From Hyphomonas sp. Mor2 (lineage in GTDB: Bacteria > Pseudomonadota > Alphaproteobacteria > Caulobacterales > Hyphomonadaceae): 64,000 nucleotides of DNA. The notes under the pieces were generated by a model. That model was not told the origin of the DNA. It made no database searches and saw only the letters and a program-made list of their open reading frames with translations. Positions 35,712 through 44,900 of the stretch are shown one piece after another (within the stretch, counting starts at the first letter, position 1; the number at the start of each line of letters is the position of its first letter). Location: positions 1 through 64,000 of the forward strand of contig NZ_CP017718.1 of the NCBI RefSeq assembly GCF_001854405.1. The letters are read 5' to 3'. Both the position numbers and the translations under genes were made by a program.

Positions 35712-36200
35712 TTATTTACGGCGGAATGCGTCGAGGCTGATGACGGTTTCGTCACTGCCGGCCGTATCCGCGTCGGCGTCTGAGTCGGATTCAGATGGAT
35801 CTGAACCAAGCGCCGGAGCGACGACAGATGCCTCTTCGCCGGAGCCGGGTTTCTCGAAGCTCACGCCAAAATTGACGGCTGGATCCACAAACCGGGTCAG
35901 GGCGACATAAGGGATCGAAAGATGCTGCGGCACACGATTGAACTTCAACACAATCTCGAAATGCCCATCATGCACCTCCAGATCCCAATACTGGTGCTGG
36001 ACGACAATGGTCATTTCGTCCGGGAATTGCTCGACCAGATGATCGGGGATCTTAACGCCCGGCGCCTTGGTGCGGAAGGTGATGTAGAAATGGTGATCCC
36101 CAGGAGGCGCCGAGCCTTTCTCGGCCTGGCGCAGTGCCTCGCGAACAACCCCCCGCATAGCGGCCTGAGTCAGTGCCTCATAGCCAATATAGTCCGTCAT
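35712..36200 (-). CDS. sspB: ClpXP adaptor SspB (alphaproteobacterial type)
   Basis: A 162-residue adaptor that carries ssrA-tagged proteins to the ClpXP protease. The conserved core (YIGYEALTQAAMRGVVREALRQAEKG, HHFYITFRTKAPGVKIPDHL, YWDLEVHDGHFEIVLKFNRVPQHLSIPYVALTRFVDP) is followed by an acidic linker and the ClpX-binding tail VISLDAFRRK. The ATG at 36200 is chosen because gaggag lies six bases before it; an ATG at 36206 abuts the ribosome site. The tmRNA gene lies just upstream on the same strand. Confidence 0.93.
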   Translation of the reverse strand: MTDYIGYEALTQAAMRGVVREALRQAEKGSAPPGDHHFYITFRTKAPGVKIPDHLVEQFPDEMTIVVQHQYWDLEVHDGHFEIVLKFNRVPQHLSIPYVALTRFVDPAVNFGVSFEKPGSGEEASVVAPALGSDPSESDSDADADTAGSDETVISLDAFRRK

Positions 36201-36339
36201 AGACATCTCCTCATTGGCGCTCTGGATAGCGCCTCGATTCCGATCCCGCAACGCCGTTCATGTCTCAGGCGAGCACTAAACGGTGACTTCCCCGAACGGG
36301 TGTTTGAAAATTTTCTGATGCCCGACCTGCAATGGATGC

Positions 36340-36690
36340 TGCAGAACGCGCCACTCTACAAAACAAAGGTGGAGGCTTCTGTTGCCAGGCGCCTCCGGGC
36401 CCCGCCTAAGGCGCTGATGCCCTAGGAGTTAAAGCGGTTTTCCACGCACTGCATTACGCAGCGAGCAGTTCACCTTCAGCAAAGTTGTCATTTGCAACTA
36501 TTGTTGATTGAGCTTCTAACGCAGCTCAAGCGGGTGAAAGCATCGCTTTTACACGTCCGTCGATCCTATTTCGCCCCCAAACGATCCCCGCTGAAGGAAG
36601 AGATCTTTTGGTGGAGGCGCCGGGTACCGCCCCCGGGTCCGAACCGCTTATTACACGCGCATTTATCACCATAGTTCACAAGGAACGCGT
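36340..36690 (-). ncRNA. ssrA: tmRNA, circularly permuted two-piece type
   Basis: This RNA rescues stalled ribosomes and adds a degradation tag. Reading the minus strand, the acceptor piece comes first and ends in cgcctccacca near 36609. A spacer of about 30 bases follows, then the coding piece begins gggggcgaaataggatcgac at 36578 and pairs with the acceptor through a 7-base stem. The tag frame runs from the GCA resume codon (36495) to TAA (36454) and encodes ANDNFAEGELLAA. This permuted order is characteristic of Alphaproteobacteria. Outer ends are estimates. Confidence 0.93.
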
Positions 36691-36725
36691 CCAATATAAG
36701 CCCGGATTGATTAAGATAAAAGGGA

Positions 36726-37070
36726 TTAGTCCAGCGGTTCGATAATAACTTCGATGACGCCTTCTGTTCGCTCAAGCGCGGCCAGTTCGGCCTCAAGTGC
36801 GGTTGAATGAATCTCGCGTGTGGTGCGAACAATAGCGCCGGTGGCATCTGCGGTCAGGATGGTCAGTCGCAACATCCGTTCGGTGCCGTCCAGCACGCCA
36901 TCGCCCGCGCGCACCGTGAGCTTGCCGACCTGATAAACGCCCTTGCCCGTATAATAGACAGTCTTTCCGGCCAGTTTCGCGCCATTGAACAAGAGGCCGG
37001 CGGTCGATGTGACAATACATCCAGATAAGAACAGGGCCGCGAGCGGCGCCGTGAGAGCGAGCTTGTGCAT
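36726..37070 (-). CDS. Hypothetical lipoprotein
   Basis: A 114-residue protein. The ATG at 37070 gives a lipoprotein signal (ALFLSGC) and has ggag upstream, so the longer frame to 37157 is rejected. The mature part has YYTGKGVYQVGKLTVRAGDGVLDGTERML and repeated aliphatic/threonine stretches, and it may be amphipathic. I recognise no family. It is divergent from the DUF885 gene across a 19-base dyad. Confidence 0.65.
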   Translation of the reverse strand: MHKLALTAPLAALFLSGCIVTSTAGLLFNGAKLAGKTVYYTGKGVYQVGKLTVRAGDGVLDGTERMLRLTILTADATGAIVRTTREIHSTALEAELAALERTEGVIEVIIEPLD

Positions 37071-37150
37071 GAGCACTCCAAATCGTTTTCCCGGCCCGGA
37101 TTCAGCTGTAGCGGGCAAAGCCTGATTAAAAAGTGAACTCCGCAGCGGGC

Positions 37151-37169
37151 GACACATGTGACATGTGTC
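37151..37169. promoter_or_regulatory. Perfect dyad between divergent lipoprotein genes
   Basis: gacacatg and catgtgtc form 8-base arms around tga. The sequence can also be read as two tandem copies of acatgtg. It lies between the genes at 37070 and 37238 and could be a regulator site; no regulator is identified. Confidence 0.35.
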
Positions 37170-37237
37170 TTGTCCAGGAGGCTAAAAGCTGCTTTTTGCC
37201 GAATATCGATAAAAGAGGCATTGGGAGGCCTTTACTT

Positions 37238-39130
37238 ATGCGAACTACATTCACCGCACTCGCAACTATTTTCGCGCTGACCGCCTGTGGTCAGACCTCG
37301 ACCACATCTCCAACCCTTGAAGCTGAAACGCCACCGGTCGAAACGGCGGCAGAGCCTAGCGCGGAAGAGATCGCCGCTGAGACCGAACGGCTGAACACCT
37401 GGTTTGAGGAAAAGTATGAAGCCGAGGTCATGCAGAGCCCGATCCAGCTCACCTTCCTGGGACGGGATGAGCGACAGGGCGAGATTGATGATTTCTCTGT
37501 GGCTGCCCTCGACGCCCAGCTTGAGCGTTCACGCGCCAACCTGGCCGAAATGCAAGCCAGTTTCGACTATAACAAACTGACCCCTGACGCGAAGATTTCC
37601 TATGACATCTGGGCCTATCAGGCCGAACGCGCAGAAGCGGCGGACGAGTTTCGCACCAATGCCTATGTGTTCGAACAGATGCAGGCCATCCACTCTTTCT
37701 TCCCTCAGCTTTTGATCGCCTTCCACAAGGTCGTCGATGGCGAGGATATGGACAATTACCTGCTCCGCGTTTCCGGCAGTGCCCGGGCGATCGACCAACT
37801 GGTAGAGCTTTCAAAAATGGTTGCTGCGGAAGGTGTCCGTCCACCTTACTTTGCGTTTGAGTCCGTCATCGATGAGTCGCGCAAGATCATCACGGGCGCA
37901 CCGTTTGATGAAAGCGGTGAGGACAGTGCGGTCTGGGCCGATGCCAAGGCCAAGATCGCGAATCTGCTGGAGCAGGGCGAGATAGATCAGGCCAAGGCCG
38001 ATCAGCTGACCGCGGATATCCGCACGGCGCTCGTCGAAGAGTGGCAACCTGCTTATGAACGTCTGATCGCCTGGCAGGAAGAAGACCAGGTCAACGCGAC
38101 ATCTGAAGCGCAAGGCGTCAGCGCCCTGCCAAATGGCATGGCTTATTACAATGAGCGCCTCGCCAATCAGACCACGACCAATCTGACCGCTGACGAAATT
38201 CATGAGATTGGCTTGTCCGAAGTCGCTCGCCTGCGCGGCGAGATGGAAGCGATCAAGGCGGAGTTTGGTTTTGAAGGCACGTTGCCCGAGTTCTTCGCGT
38301 TTCTACGCGATACGAAGACCGATGAGCGTCTCTATTATCCCAACACGGATGAAGGCCGTCAGGGCTATATCGACGATGCCACAGCGGCCATAGATGGTAT
38401 CAAGGCCGTCCTGCCGGACTATTTCGGCATCCTGCCCAAGGCCGACATGGTCGTGAAACGCGTCGAGCCCTTCCGCGAGCAGGCTGGAGCGGCGCAACAC
38501 TATTTCCCGCCAACCCCGGATGGATCTCGGCCTGGCGTCTACTATGCCCACCTGCTCGATATGGAGCAGATGCCGAAACGTGAGCTCGAAGTGATTGCGT
38601 ATCACGAGGGGCTCCCGGGCCACCATATGCAGATTGCGATCCAGCAGGAGTTGGAAGGCGTGCCGACATTCCGGACGCAAGCCGGCTTTACCGCTTATGT
38701 CGAAGGTTGGGCGCTCTATTCAGAGTGGCTCTCGAAGCAGATGCCTGGCACTTTCCAGGATCCGCTGTCCGAATTCGGTCGTCTCGGCTCGGAGATGTGG
38801 CGCGCGGTGCGTCTGGTGGTCGATACCGGGCTCCATGCCAAAGACTGGACAGAACAAGAAGCGATTGACTATTTCCTCGCCAACACGGCTGCGCCGGAAG
38901 GACAGGCCCGTTCTGAAGTCCGCCGCTATATCGTCCTCCCCGGCCAGGCGACCAGCTACAAGATTGGCATGCTGAAGATCCAGGATCTGCGACGCAAGGC
39001 CGAAGCCGAGCTGGGCGACGCGTTCGACATCCGCGCCTTCCATGACACCATCCTGGGCGGCGGCGCGATGCCTTTGGCCACGCTGGAGCGCCGGGTTGAT
39101 GAGTGGATCGCCAGCGTTCAGGCGGGCTAA
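37238..39130 (+). CDS. DUF885 family peptidase-like lipoprotein
   Basis: A 630-residue protein with a lipoprotein signal (FALTAC) and a long DUF885 domain. Near residue 460 it has IAYHEGLPGHHMQIAIQQE, an HE..PGHH metal-site-like motif that relates the family to M32-like/gluzincin metallopeptidases, followed by FTAYVEGWALYSEWL. Members are widespread in Alphaproteobacteria and are thought to be periplasmic peptidases; the substrate is unknown. The ATG at 37238 has gggagg upstream, and the longer frame from 37133 is rejected. A 19-base dyad lies upstream. Confidence 0.88.
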   Translation: MRTTFTALATIFALTACGQTSTTSPTLEAETPPVETAAEPSAEEIAAETERLNTWFEEKYEAEVMQSPIQLTFLGRDERQGEIDDFSVAALDAQLERSRANLAEMQASFDYNKLTPDAKISYDIWAYQAERAEAADEFRTNAYVFEQMQAIHSFFPQLLIAFHKVVDGEDMDNYLLRVSGSARAIDQLVELSKMVAAEGVRPPYFAFESVIDESRKIITGAPFDESGEDSAVWADAKAKIANLLEQGEIDQAKADQLTADIRTALVEEWQPAYERLIAWQEEDQVNATSEAQGVSALPNGMAYYNERLANQTTTNLTADEIHEIGLSEVARLRGEMEAIKAEFGFEGTLPEFFAFLRDTKTDERLYYPNTDEGRQGYIDDATAAIDGIKAVLPDYFGILPKADMVVKRVEPFREQAGAAQHYFPPTPDGSRPGVYYAHLLDMEQMPKRELEVIAYHEGLPGHHMQIAIQQELEGVPTFRTQAGFTAYVEGWALYSEWLSKQMPGTFQDPLSEFGRLGSEMWRAVRLVVDTGLHAKDWTEQEAIDYFLANTAAPEGQARSEVRRYIVLPGQATSYKIGMLKIQDLRRKAEAELGDAFDIRAFHDTILGGGAMPLATLERRVDEWIASVQAG

Positions 39131-39151
39131 ATCGGAACGAGTGTGGGGCGT

Positions 39152-40057
39152 CTAACGCCCCACATTCTCAAGCTGGCTGAGCGCTTCCTGCATGTGCTCG
39201 ACGAACAGGCGGGCCTTGCCGCGCAGTTTGCCGCCCGTCCAGACGACTGAAAGGGGCAGGTCGGCGCCGCGCCATTCCGGCATCACGCGGACCAATTCAC
39301 CAGACTTCACGTGTGGGCAAACGAGCCAGTCGGGGCCGATGAAAATGCCAAGCCCATCCACCGCGCCCTGCAGCAAGGTGTCGCCGGACGAACCACGGAA
39401 CCGGCCATCCATCATGATGCGATGTTCTTCGCCCGTCTCAGAGTGCTTGAGGGTCCATTGCTGGCCTTGCAGGGATTGGCGGAAGACGAGGCCCTGATGG
39501 TCTTTCAGGCTTTGCGGGCATTCCGGCGCACCATAGCGCTCGATATAAGAGGGCGCGGCCCAAATGCCGCGATAGGCGACGAGCAGGCGCTTGGCCATCA
39601 GGGCACTGTCCGTGAGCTCTCCCAGTCGGAACGCGACATCGACACCTTCGGTGACGAGATCGGTGTAGGTGTCGTCGGTCATCAGATCCATGCGAACATG
39701 TGGATACTTGTCCAGGAAGCTCGCGATAGCAGGCGTGATGACCAGCTTTGAGAAGGAATGCGGGGCGCTGACCCGCAACATGCCGACGGGTTCCTTGTCG
39801 AGTCCTCTGGCTTCGGCTTCAGCTTCGTCAAATTCAGCGAGAATGTCCTGAGCTCGGCTATAAAAGCGCTGTCCGGCTTCGGTTAGGGATAGCGCCCGCG
39901 TGGTGCGATGAAACAGCTCGGCGCCGAGCTGATGCTCCAGGTCCTGAATTCGCCGCGACACTGTGGGTTGGCCAATAGAGAGGTCTGCAGCCGCTCGTGA
40001 AAAACTGCCCGCATCTGCGACCCGCAGAAACAGTCTCATAGCATCAATACGGTCCAT
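39152..40057 (-). CDS. LysR family transcriptional regulator
   Basis: A 301-residue regulator. The N-terminal winged helix-turn-helix (MDRIDAMRLFLRVADAGSFSRAAADLSIGQPTVSRRIQDLEHQLGAELFHRTTRALSLTEAG) is classic LysR, and residues 90-295 form the substrate-binding fold. It is divergent from the AhpD-like gene at 40194 across a dyad with T-N11-A spacing, so that gene is its likely target. Confidence 0.93.
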   Translation of the reverse strand: MDRIDAMRLFLRVADAGSFSRAAADLSIGQPTVSRRIQDLEHQLGAELFHRTTRALSLTEAGQRFYSRAQDILAEFDEAEAEARGLDKEPVGMLRVSAPHSFSKLVITPAIASFLDKYPHVRMDLMTDDTYTDLVTEGVDVAFRLGELTDSALMAKRLLVAYRGIWAAPSYIERYGAPECPQSLKDHQGLVFRQSLQGQQWTLKHSETGEEHRIMMDGRFRGSSGDTLLQGAVDGLGIFIGPDWLVCPHVKSGELVRVMPEWRGADLPLSVVWTGGKLRGKARLFVEHMQEALSQLENVGR

Positions 40058-40071
40058 GCCCCGAAGCTCCT

Positions 40072-40086
40072 ATGCGAAAAATGCAT
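40072..40086. promoter_or_regulatory. Candidate LysR box (T-N11-A)
   Basis: The dyad atgcgaaaaatgcat has atgc/gcat arms and the T-N11-A spacing typical of LysR recognition sites. It lies 15 bases from the lysR start and about 110 bases from the AhpD-like start. Confidence 0.45.
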
Positions 40087-40193
40087 GGGCTATATGGAAC
40101 CTCTCCCGGTTCTGAAAAAGGGGGGCATGCGCCATTTACCAGCCATCGACGGCGATAGATGCCCGCCGACTCTCTCACACCAAGGAGCCGAAA

Positions 40194-40769
40194 ATGGCTA
40201 AATTCACCCTACACGATTCAAATACCGCGCCTGACGGTGCCCACGATTTCATTGCTGGCGTGGAAAAGAAAATGGGCTTCGTTCCCAGCCTCTATGCTGT
40301 GTTCGCAGAAAACCCAGCAGTTCTGCATGCCTATACCCAGCTCGCCGATCAACTGGGCAAAACCGGACTGTCGCCGCTGGAACAGCAAATTGTCACCATC
40401 ACCGCAAGCGTTGAAAACGAATGTCATTTCTGCGTCGCTGCACACACCACGATCTCTGAAGGCGCTGGCCTGGATCTCAGCGTCATCGACGCGGTTCGTG
40501 AAGATCGCCCGATTGCGGATCCTAAGCTGGAAGCGTTGAGGGTCTTCACCAAGAAAATGGTCATCGATCGCGGCTTCGTCTCCGACACGGATGTCGATTC
40601 GTTCCTGGCTGCAGGATATGACCGCGCCGCGGTTCTTGCCGTTGTGCTCGGCGTCGCATTGAAGGTGATTTCGAATTACACAAACCATGTCGCTGAAACC
40701 CCGGTCAATGAAGCTTTCCAGAAACATGCCTGGACCCCGAAAACCAAGCGGGAAGCGGTTCGGGCTTAA
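40194..40769 (+). CDS. Carboxymuconolactone decarboxylase/AhpD-like protein
   Basis: A 191-residue alkylhydroperoxidase AhpD-like protein. The hallmark is ENECHFCVAAHTTI near residue 78, a CxxC plus histidine that would form the redox pair. The length suits the peroxidase-related subgroup. It is divergent from a LysR gene, and its downstream gap holds a strong terminator. It may have a role in reducing peroxides, but the reaction is not shown. Confidence 0.88.
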   Translation: MAKFTLHDSNTAPDGAHDFIAGVEKKMGFVPSLYAVFAENPAVLHAYTQLADQLGKTGLSPLEQQIVTITASVENECHFCVAAHTTISEGAGLDLSVIDAVREDRPIADPKLEALRVFTKKMVIDRGFVSDTDVDSFLAAGYDRAAVLAVVLGVALKVISNYTNHVAETPVNEAFQKHAWTPKTKREAVRA

Positions 40770-40790
40770 TCGTCAGGATGTCAACAAACA

Positions 40791-40823
40791 AAGGGCTGCA
40801 GAGCGATCTGCAGCCCTTTTTCT
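40791..40823 (+). terminator. Rho-independent terminator of the AhpD-like gene
   Basis: aagggctgcag and ctgcagccctt form a perfect 11-base stem around agcgat, followed by a T-run (tttttctttt). Confidence 0.88.
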
Positions 40824-40941
40824 TTTGCCTGTTTCGATGGTCTCACAACTCGCTCACACCGACGTGACCAGGGCTCACACAGACGTGGTTCGCAAGTGAA
40901 GAGGCACTCCCGTAAATGTAAGGGCAAGCAAGGAGGGATCC

Positions 40942-41475
40942 ATGACCACACTGACCGACTCAATCACACCCGAGACCAGCAATGCCGGTCTCGTCTCGAA
41001 ATTCAAAACTTTCGCGCCGCACATCGTGGCGGGAATCGCATCACTCGTCTTCCTCGACAGCTTGCGATTCAAATTTACCAACGCCCCGGAGACGCAAACC
41101 ATTTTCGGCAAGCTGAACGACTGGGCCGCCAGTTTTGGTGCCGACGGCCTGTTCGCGCAAACTGGCCTTTTCAGTCAGTATGTGATCGGCACCGCTGAAC
41201 TGTTCGCCTCGGCCCTGCTGCTGATCGGTATTCACCCTGCCTTCCGTCGCCTGCAGGCGATCGGCGCCCTGATCGCTTTCGCGGTGATGAGTGGTGCGGT
41301 CAATTTCCATCTGTGGACGCCGCTTGGCATTGACCCGAACAATGATGGCGGTGGCTTGTTCTTCATGGCGGTGGTCGTCTGGCTGACCTCGCTCGGCCTG
41401 ATCATTGTCCGCCGCAAAGAGCTTGCTGCGATCTTTACCGGCCTCAAATCCACCCTGTTCCCGGCGCGTTCATAA
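40942..41475 (+). CDS. DoxX-like membrane protein
   Basis: A 177-residue inner-membrane protein with four helices (about 30-45, 75-100, 105-125, 130-155), resembling the DoxX family: VFLDSLRFKFTNAPETQTIF and then the GTAELFASALLLIGI helix. DoxX members may take part in redox or sulfur chemistry, but this one has not been placed more closely. The YHS-domain gene follows about 50 bases later. Confidence 0.75.
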   Translation: MTTLTDSITPETSNAGLVSKFKTFAPHIVAGIASLVFLDSLRFKFTNAPETQTIFGKLNDWAASFGADGLFAQTGLFSQYVIGTAELFASALLLIGIHPAFRRLQAIGALIAFAVMSGAVNFHLWTPLGIDPNNDGGGLFFMAVVVWLTSLGLIIVRRKELAAIFTGLKSTLFPARS

Positions 41476-41524
41476 ACGCGCCACTATCCTCCCAGAAACT
41501 TCCTCATTCAGAAGGACGAAATCC

Positions 41525-41989
41525 ATGAAACTCCGAACTCTTATCGCCGCCGCCGTTGTCGCCGCGGGCCCAGTTGTGATCTCTGCACCGGCGGCCTTCG
41601 CCGAAAAGGACCCGATCTACACAGCCAAGCGCTCCAATCTCGCGCTGCAAGGCTATGATACCGTTGCCTATTTCACGGTCGGCGAACCGACAAAAGGCGC
41701 CGCAGAATTCTCAACCACGTACAATGGCGCTGAGTTCCGCTTCGCCAGCGAGGAGAACCTCAACCTGTTTCTCGGCAATCCAGAGCAGTATGCACCGCAA
41801 TATGGCGGCTACTGCGCGTGGGCGGTCGCACAAGGCAAGACCGCCAAGGGCGATGCGCGCCGCTGGGCCATCGTCGATGACAAGCTCTACCTGAATTACA
41901 ATAAGGGCATCCAGAAAAGATGGGACAAGGACCGTTCAGGTTTCATCACCAGCGCTGACTCGCATTGGCCAACCGTGCTGCAGGACTAG
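41525..41989 (+). CDS. YHS domain periplasmic protein
   Basis: A 154-residue protein with a signal peptide (cut after APAAFA) and one YHS domain (KRSNLALQGYDTVAYFTVGEPTKG, then YGGYCAWAVAQGKTAKGD). YHS domains are usually associated with metal binding. The tail carries a wide HWPTVL end. The ATG at 41525 has a signal peptide directly after it. It follows the DoxX gene, and a strong terminator lies 50 bases downstream. Confidence 0.88.
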   Translation: MKLRTLIAAAVVAAGPVVISAPAAFAEKDPIYTAKRSNLALQGYDTVAYFTVGEPTKGAAEFSTTYNGAEFRFASEENLNLFLGNPEQYAPQYGGYCAWAVAQGKTAKGDARRWAIVDDKLYLNYNKGIQKRWDKDRSGFITSADSHWPTVLQD

Positions 41990-42039
41990 GGCTTTCTCCC
42001 CTCTGTTAAGCCCCCCTGCTTTGCAGTCGGGTGGTCGAT

Positions 42040-42075
42040 AAACCCCGCATGGTTCCCCTCCCATGCGGGGTTTTG
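42040..42075. terminator. Rho-independent terminator
   Basis: aaaccccgcatgg and ccatgcggggttt form a perfect 13-base stem around an 8-base loop, followed by ttgattt. It serves the YHS gene and possibly the convergent M14 gene. Confidence 0.85.
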
Positions 42076-42110
42076 ATTTGGCTGGTTGTGGCGGCCTGAG
42101 AAAGGTCGCC

Positions 42111-44753
42111 TTATTGCGCCACTCGCGCGGGCGCCAGGATAACGGCATTGGCGAGAAGAAGATTGAGCCCGTTGAGATAGGCGCGAGTGGTCGGGCTCTG
42201 GGTGAACCCGATGACGAGCCCATCGCCTTTTGCCTCGGCCATCACGAACGGTTTGTAGGCGAGCTGTGCACGGTTCTCTTCCCAAAGGTAACCGCTGAGC
42301 AGCAAGTCATCCGCGTCCGCGAAACGGAACACATTGACGCCATCGCTTTCATTCAGAGGGCGATAAATGTTCCCCCCCGTCACCAGTACATTGGCTGCCG
42401 TATAGCCGGATGCCAGCCAGTGATCCGTATTGGCGAGGGCGCTTACAATGACACCGGGCACGTCTTCAGGGGCGGCTTTGTCATTGTTGATCAGCGCCTC
42501 ATACTCGGCGTCGGAGGTTAACACTGTGCCGGATGCACGGGCGCCATCACTCTCGTCCGCCGACGTTTCCTCATCCGCCGTGGCGGCGTATTCGAGTTTC
42601 GTCGACAGCAGCCCATACGGCTCACTCGCGACCATATTCACGCTCGAGGCAAACGCGATCAGGACCCCGCCTTCGCGCACGAATTCCTGAATGGGCTCAG
42701 CATGCCCAATCTCGCTGGCGAGGTTGCCATAGGTATCGGGCAGGATCAGCACATCATAGAGCGAGAGATCCGCGCGGGCCAAGGTCGATGCCCGAATAGG
42801 CGTGACCGGCAGACCCAGCATACGTTCAACGACGAAGCGCGTATTCCCGGCCGAGGTCGGGTGCGTGCCTTCATCCCACGCCATGGCGACGCGAGGCGCC
42901 GTCATCGTGGCAAAGGACGCGCTGCCAAAGTTGGGACCATCTTCGACCCAGCTGTCTTCCATCGGGACCAGTTCTGCGCCGACCTGAACCGCAAGCGCGC
43001 GCAGCTGTGTCGCCATGTCATCCGGATTGTCGGCAGCGGCAAAGATGACGCTACCGGCGGGATATTCGCGGCCGCCTCGCGTGAAGGCTTCATCGGTCGT
43101 CTTACCGCGATAGCCCGCTTTAAGCGCGGCAGCGACCAGTCTCGCCTGGCCGCCATCGGTCCAAGGCACGATCTGCCCGAAAGCGCCGCCTTGGGATGTG
43201 AGTGAAGGGATCGCTGCGTCAGCCGAGACCGCTGTTGCGTCAGTCAGATCGACGCGATTGCACCGCTGCGCCTGAACGCCATCCATGAGCGGCATCGACC
43301 AGGCAGTGACATCATAGAGTTCATGGTTCAGGCCGCGATCCCGACGACTTTCTTGCTCGGTAACGAAATCTTGGGGCAGGCTGGTCGAGGGGCTGAGCAG
43401 CGTGTTGATCAGACGTCCTTGTGGCTGCGCTCGGTCGATGACGAACGCGCCAGCGCCATAAGTCGATCCGCAATGCCGACGGCCTGCAGGCGTACGTTGA
43501 ACAGAGATCCCCTGCGCCGATAAACGTCGCGCGAGAGATTCCGCTTCATAGCGTGCGCTCGCCAGGTCGAGGACGACATAGCGATCGCTGGCACGCTCGG
43601 CGTCGCTGATGGCAGAACGGCGATAGGCGCCGTAATCGCGCAGGAACGTGTCTTTGTTGCGTGCTACGGTTTCGAGTGTCGCCAACGAGGATAGGACATT
43701 GTTTCGCACGCCCTCATTATAGGTTAGCTCCGAGCCGTCCTTGCGGTCGAAGACCAAACCGCGGGGCGAGCCTTGCTCGAACGTCATCGCCACAGCGCCA
43801 TTTAGCGTTGGCCACATATCGCCGTAGCCTGGGTAAAAGGCATCAAAAATCTCGCGCGTGAAATAGGGAGCGCCGAAGCGGTCGAAATAACGCGCCATAT
43901 TCTGTCCCAAAAGGACCTGCTTGGCCCGCTGACCGTCGGTCACATTAGGATTGAATGGTTCTGCAGAGGGCGGGAAGAAATAGGTTTGATCGCCGCTCAT
44001 TTCGTGGCTGTCGACGAAGACCACCGGATGCCAGTCGAGCAGCGCTTTGACTTTGCCCTGCGTCTCCGGCTGGGTCAGCGCGAACCAGTCGCGGTTGAGG
44101 TCGAAGACATAATGATTGAAGCGCCCCCGCGGCCAGGGCTGATCGTGCTCGACCGCATACCGGTCGCCGCGCGGCTCAAGGCCGAGCGCCGACGTAAAGC
44201 CGTGAATAAAGCGTTCTCGCCCATCCGGATTCTGGTTGGGATCGATAATCACGAGCGTATTGTCGAGGATCGTATCGACCAGCTCATTGTTTTCCGCAGC
44301 GAGCAGGTGGTACGCCATGAACACGGCGCTGTCGGAGGGCGTGACTTCATCGCCGTGCACACCATAAGACAGCCAGACCACGGCTGGTGTTTCGGCCAGG
44401 CGATCCCCGGACAAGCCACGACCTGCGCCCAGGGACGACAGGTCGGACTGGATCGAGGTCAGGTTCTGGATGTTCTTAGGTGACGAGATGATCGCATAGG
44501 TCAGCTCGCGCCCTTGCCAGGTTTCTCCGTAGGATCGCAATTCGACACGCTCCGGGTCGGCGTCGGCGAGGGCTCGGAGATAGGTATTGATGTCGGCGGA
44601 AGTTGTCAGGGCCTCACCATGATCATGACCGATGGTGTCTTTCAGAGTCGGGATCGCGTCCCCGTATTCGGCGCTCGGATAGGATTGGCCGGTTGCCGTC
44701 AGGCTCGCTCCGAACACCATCGCGGTGCCCAGAATTAGATTCTTCAAACGCAT
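42111..44753 (-). CDS. M14 family zinc carboxypeptidase-like protein
   Basis: An 880-residue secreted metallopeptidase-like protein with a signal peptide (cut near LTATGQS). The N-terminal part is an M14 peptidase domain: zinc ligands H133 and E136 in YGVHGDEVTPSD, and a later histidine in VFVDSHEMSGDQTY. It ends with YLNGLNLLLANAVI. The remainder, from about residue 400, is an extra C-terminal region with a Rossmann/GATase-like stretch (VLILPDTYGNLASEIGHAEPIQEFVREGGVLIAF). Such proteins probably cleave peptides or peptidoglycan fragments in the periplasm. The ATG at 44753 is preferred to a TTG at 44768. Confidence 0.88.
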   Translation of the reverse strand: MRLKNLILGTAMVFGASLTATGQSYPSAEYGDAIPTLKDTIGHDHGEALTTSADINTYLRALADADPERVELRSYGETWQGRELTYAIISSPKNIQNLTSIQSDLSSLGAGRGLSGDRLAETPAVVWLSYGVHGDEVTPSDSAVFMAYHLLAAENNELVDTILDNTLVIIDPNQNPDGRERFIHGFTSALGLEPRGDRYAVEHDQPWPRGRFNHYVFDLNRDWFALTQPETQGKVKALLDWHPVVFVDSHEMSGDQTYFFPPSAEPFNPNVTDGQRAKQVLLGQNMARYFDRFGAPYFTREIFDAFYPGYGDMWPTLNGAVAMTFEQGSPRGLVFDRKDGSELTYNEGVRNNVLSSLATLETVARNKDTFLRDYGAYRRSAISDAERASDRYVVLDLASARYEAESLARRLSAQGISVQRTPAGRRHCGSTYGAGAFVIDRAQPQGRLINTLLSPSTSLPQDFVTEQESRRDRGLNHELYDVTAWSMPLMDGVQAQRCNRVDLTDATAVSADAAIPSLTSQGGAFGQIVPWTDGGQARLVAAALKAGYRGKTTDEAFTRGGREYPAGSVIFAAADNPDDMATQLRALAVQVGAELVPMEDSWVEDGPNFGSASFATMTAPRVAMAWDEGTHPTSAGNTRFVVERMLGLPVTPIRASTLARADLSLYDVLILPDTYGNLASEIGHAEPIQEFVREGGVLIAFASSVNMVASEPYGLLSTKLEYAATADEETSADESDGARASGTVLTSDAEYEALINNDKAAPEDVPGVIVSALANTDHWLASGYTAANVLVTGGNIYRPLNESDGVNVFRFADADDLLLSGYLWEENRAQLAYKPFVMAEAKGDGLVIGFTQSPTTRAYLNGLNLLLANAVILAPARVAQ

Positions 44754-44900
44754 CTCTATTCTCCACAATCATCCGTCAGAAAGCTGCGTTCTGCAGCGCG
44801 TTCTTGTCCGACGTTAGCCAAATTTCCGTCCATGCCTAGAACGTGTTGAACGGTATATGGTTTTTTCTTTCGGCGTGGCGACAAAAGCCGTGTTGACCGT

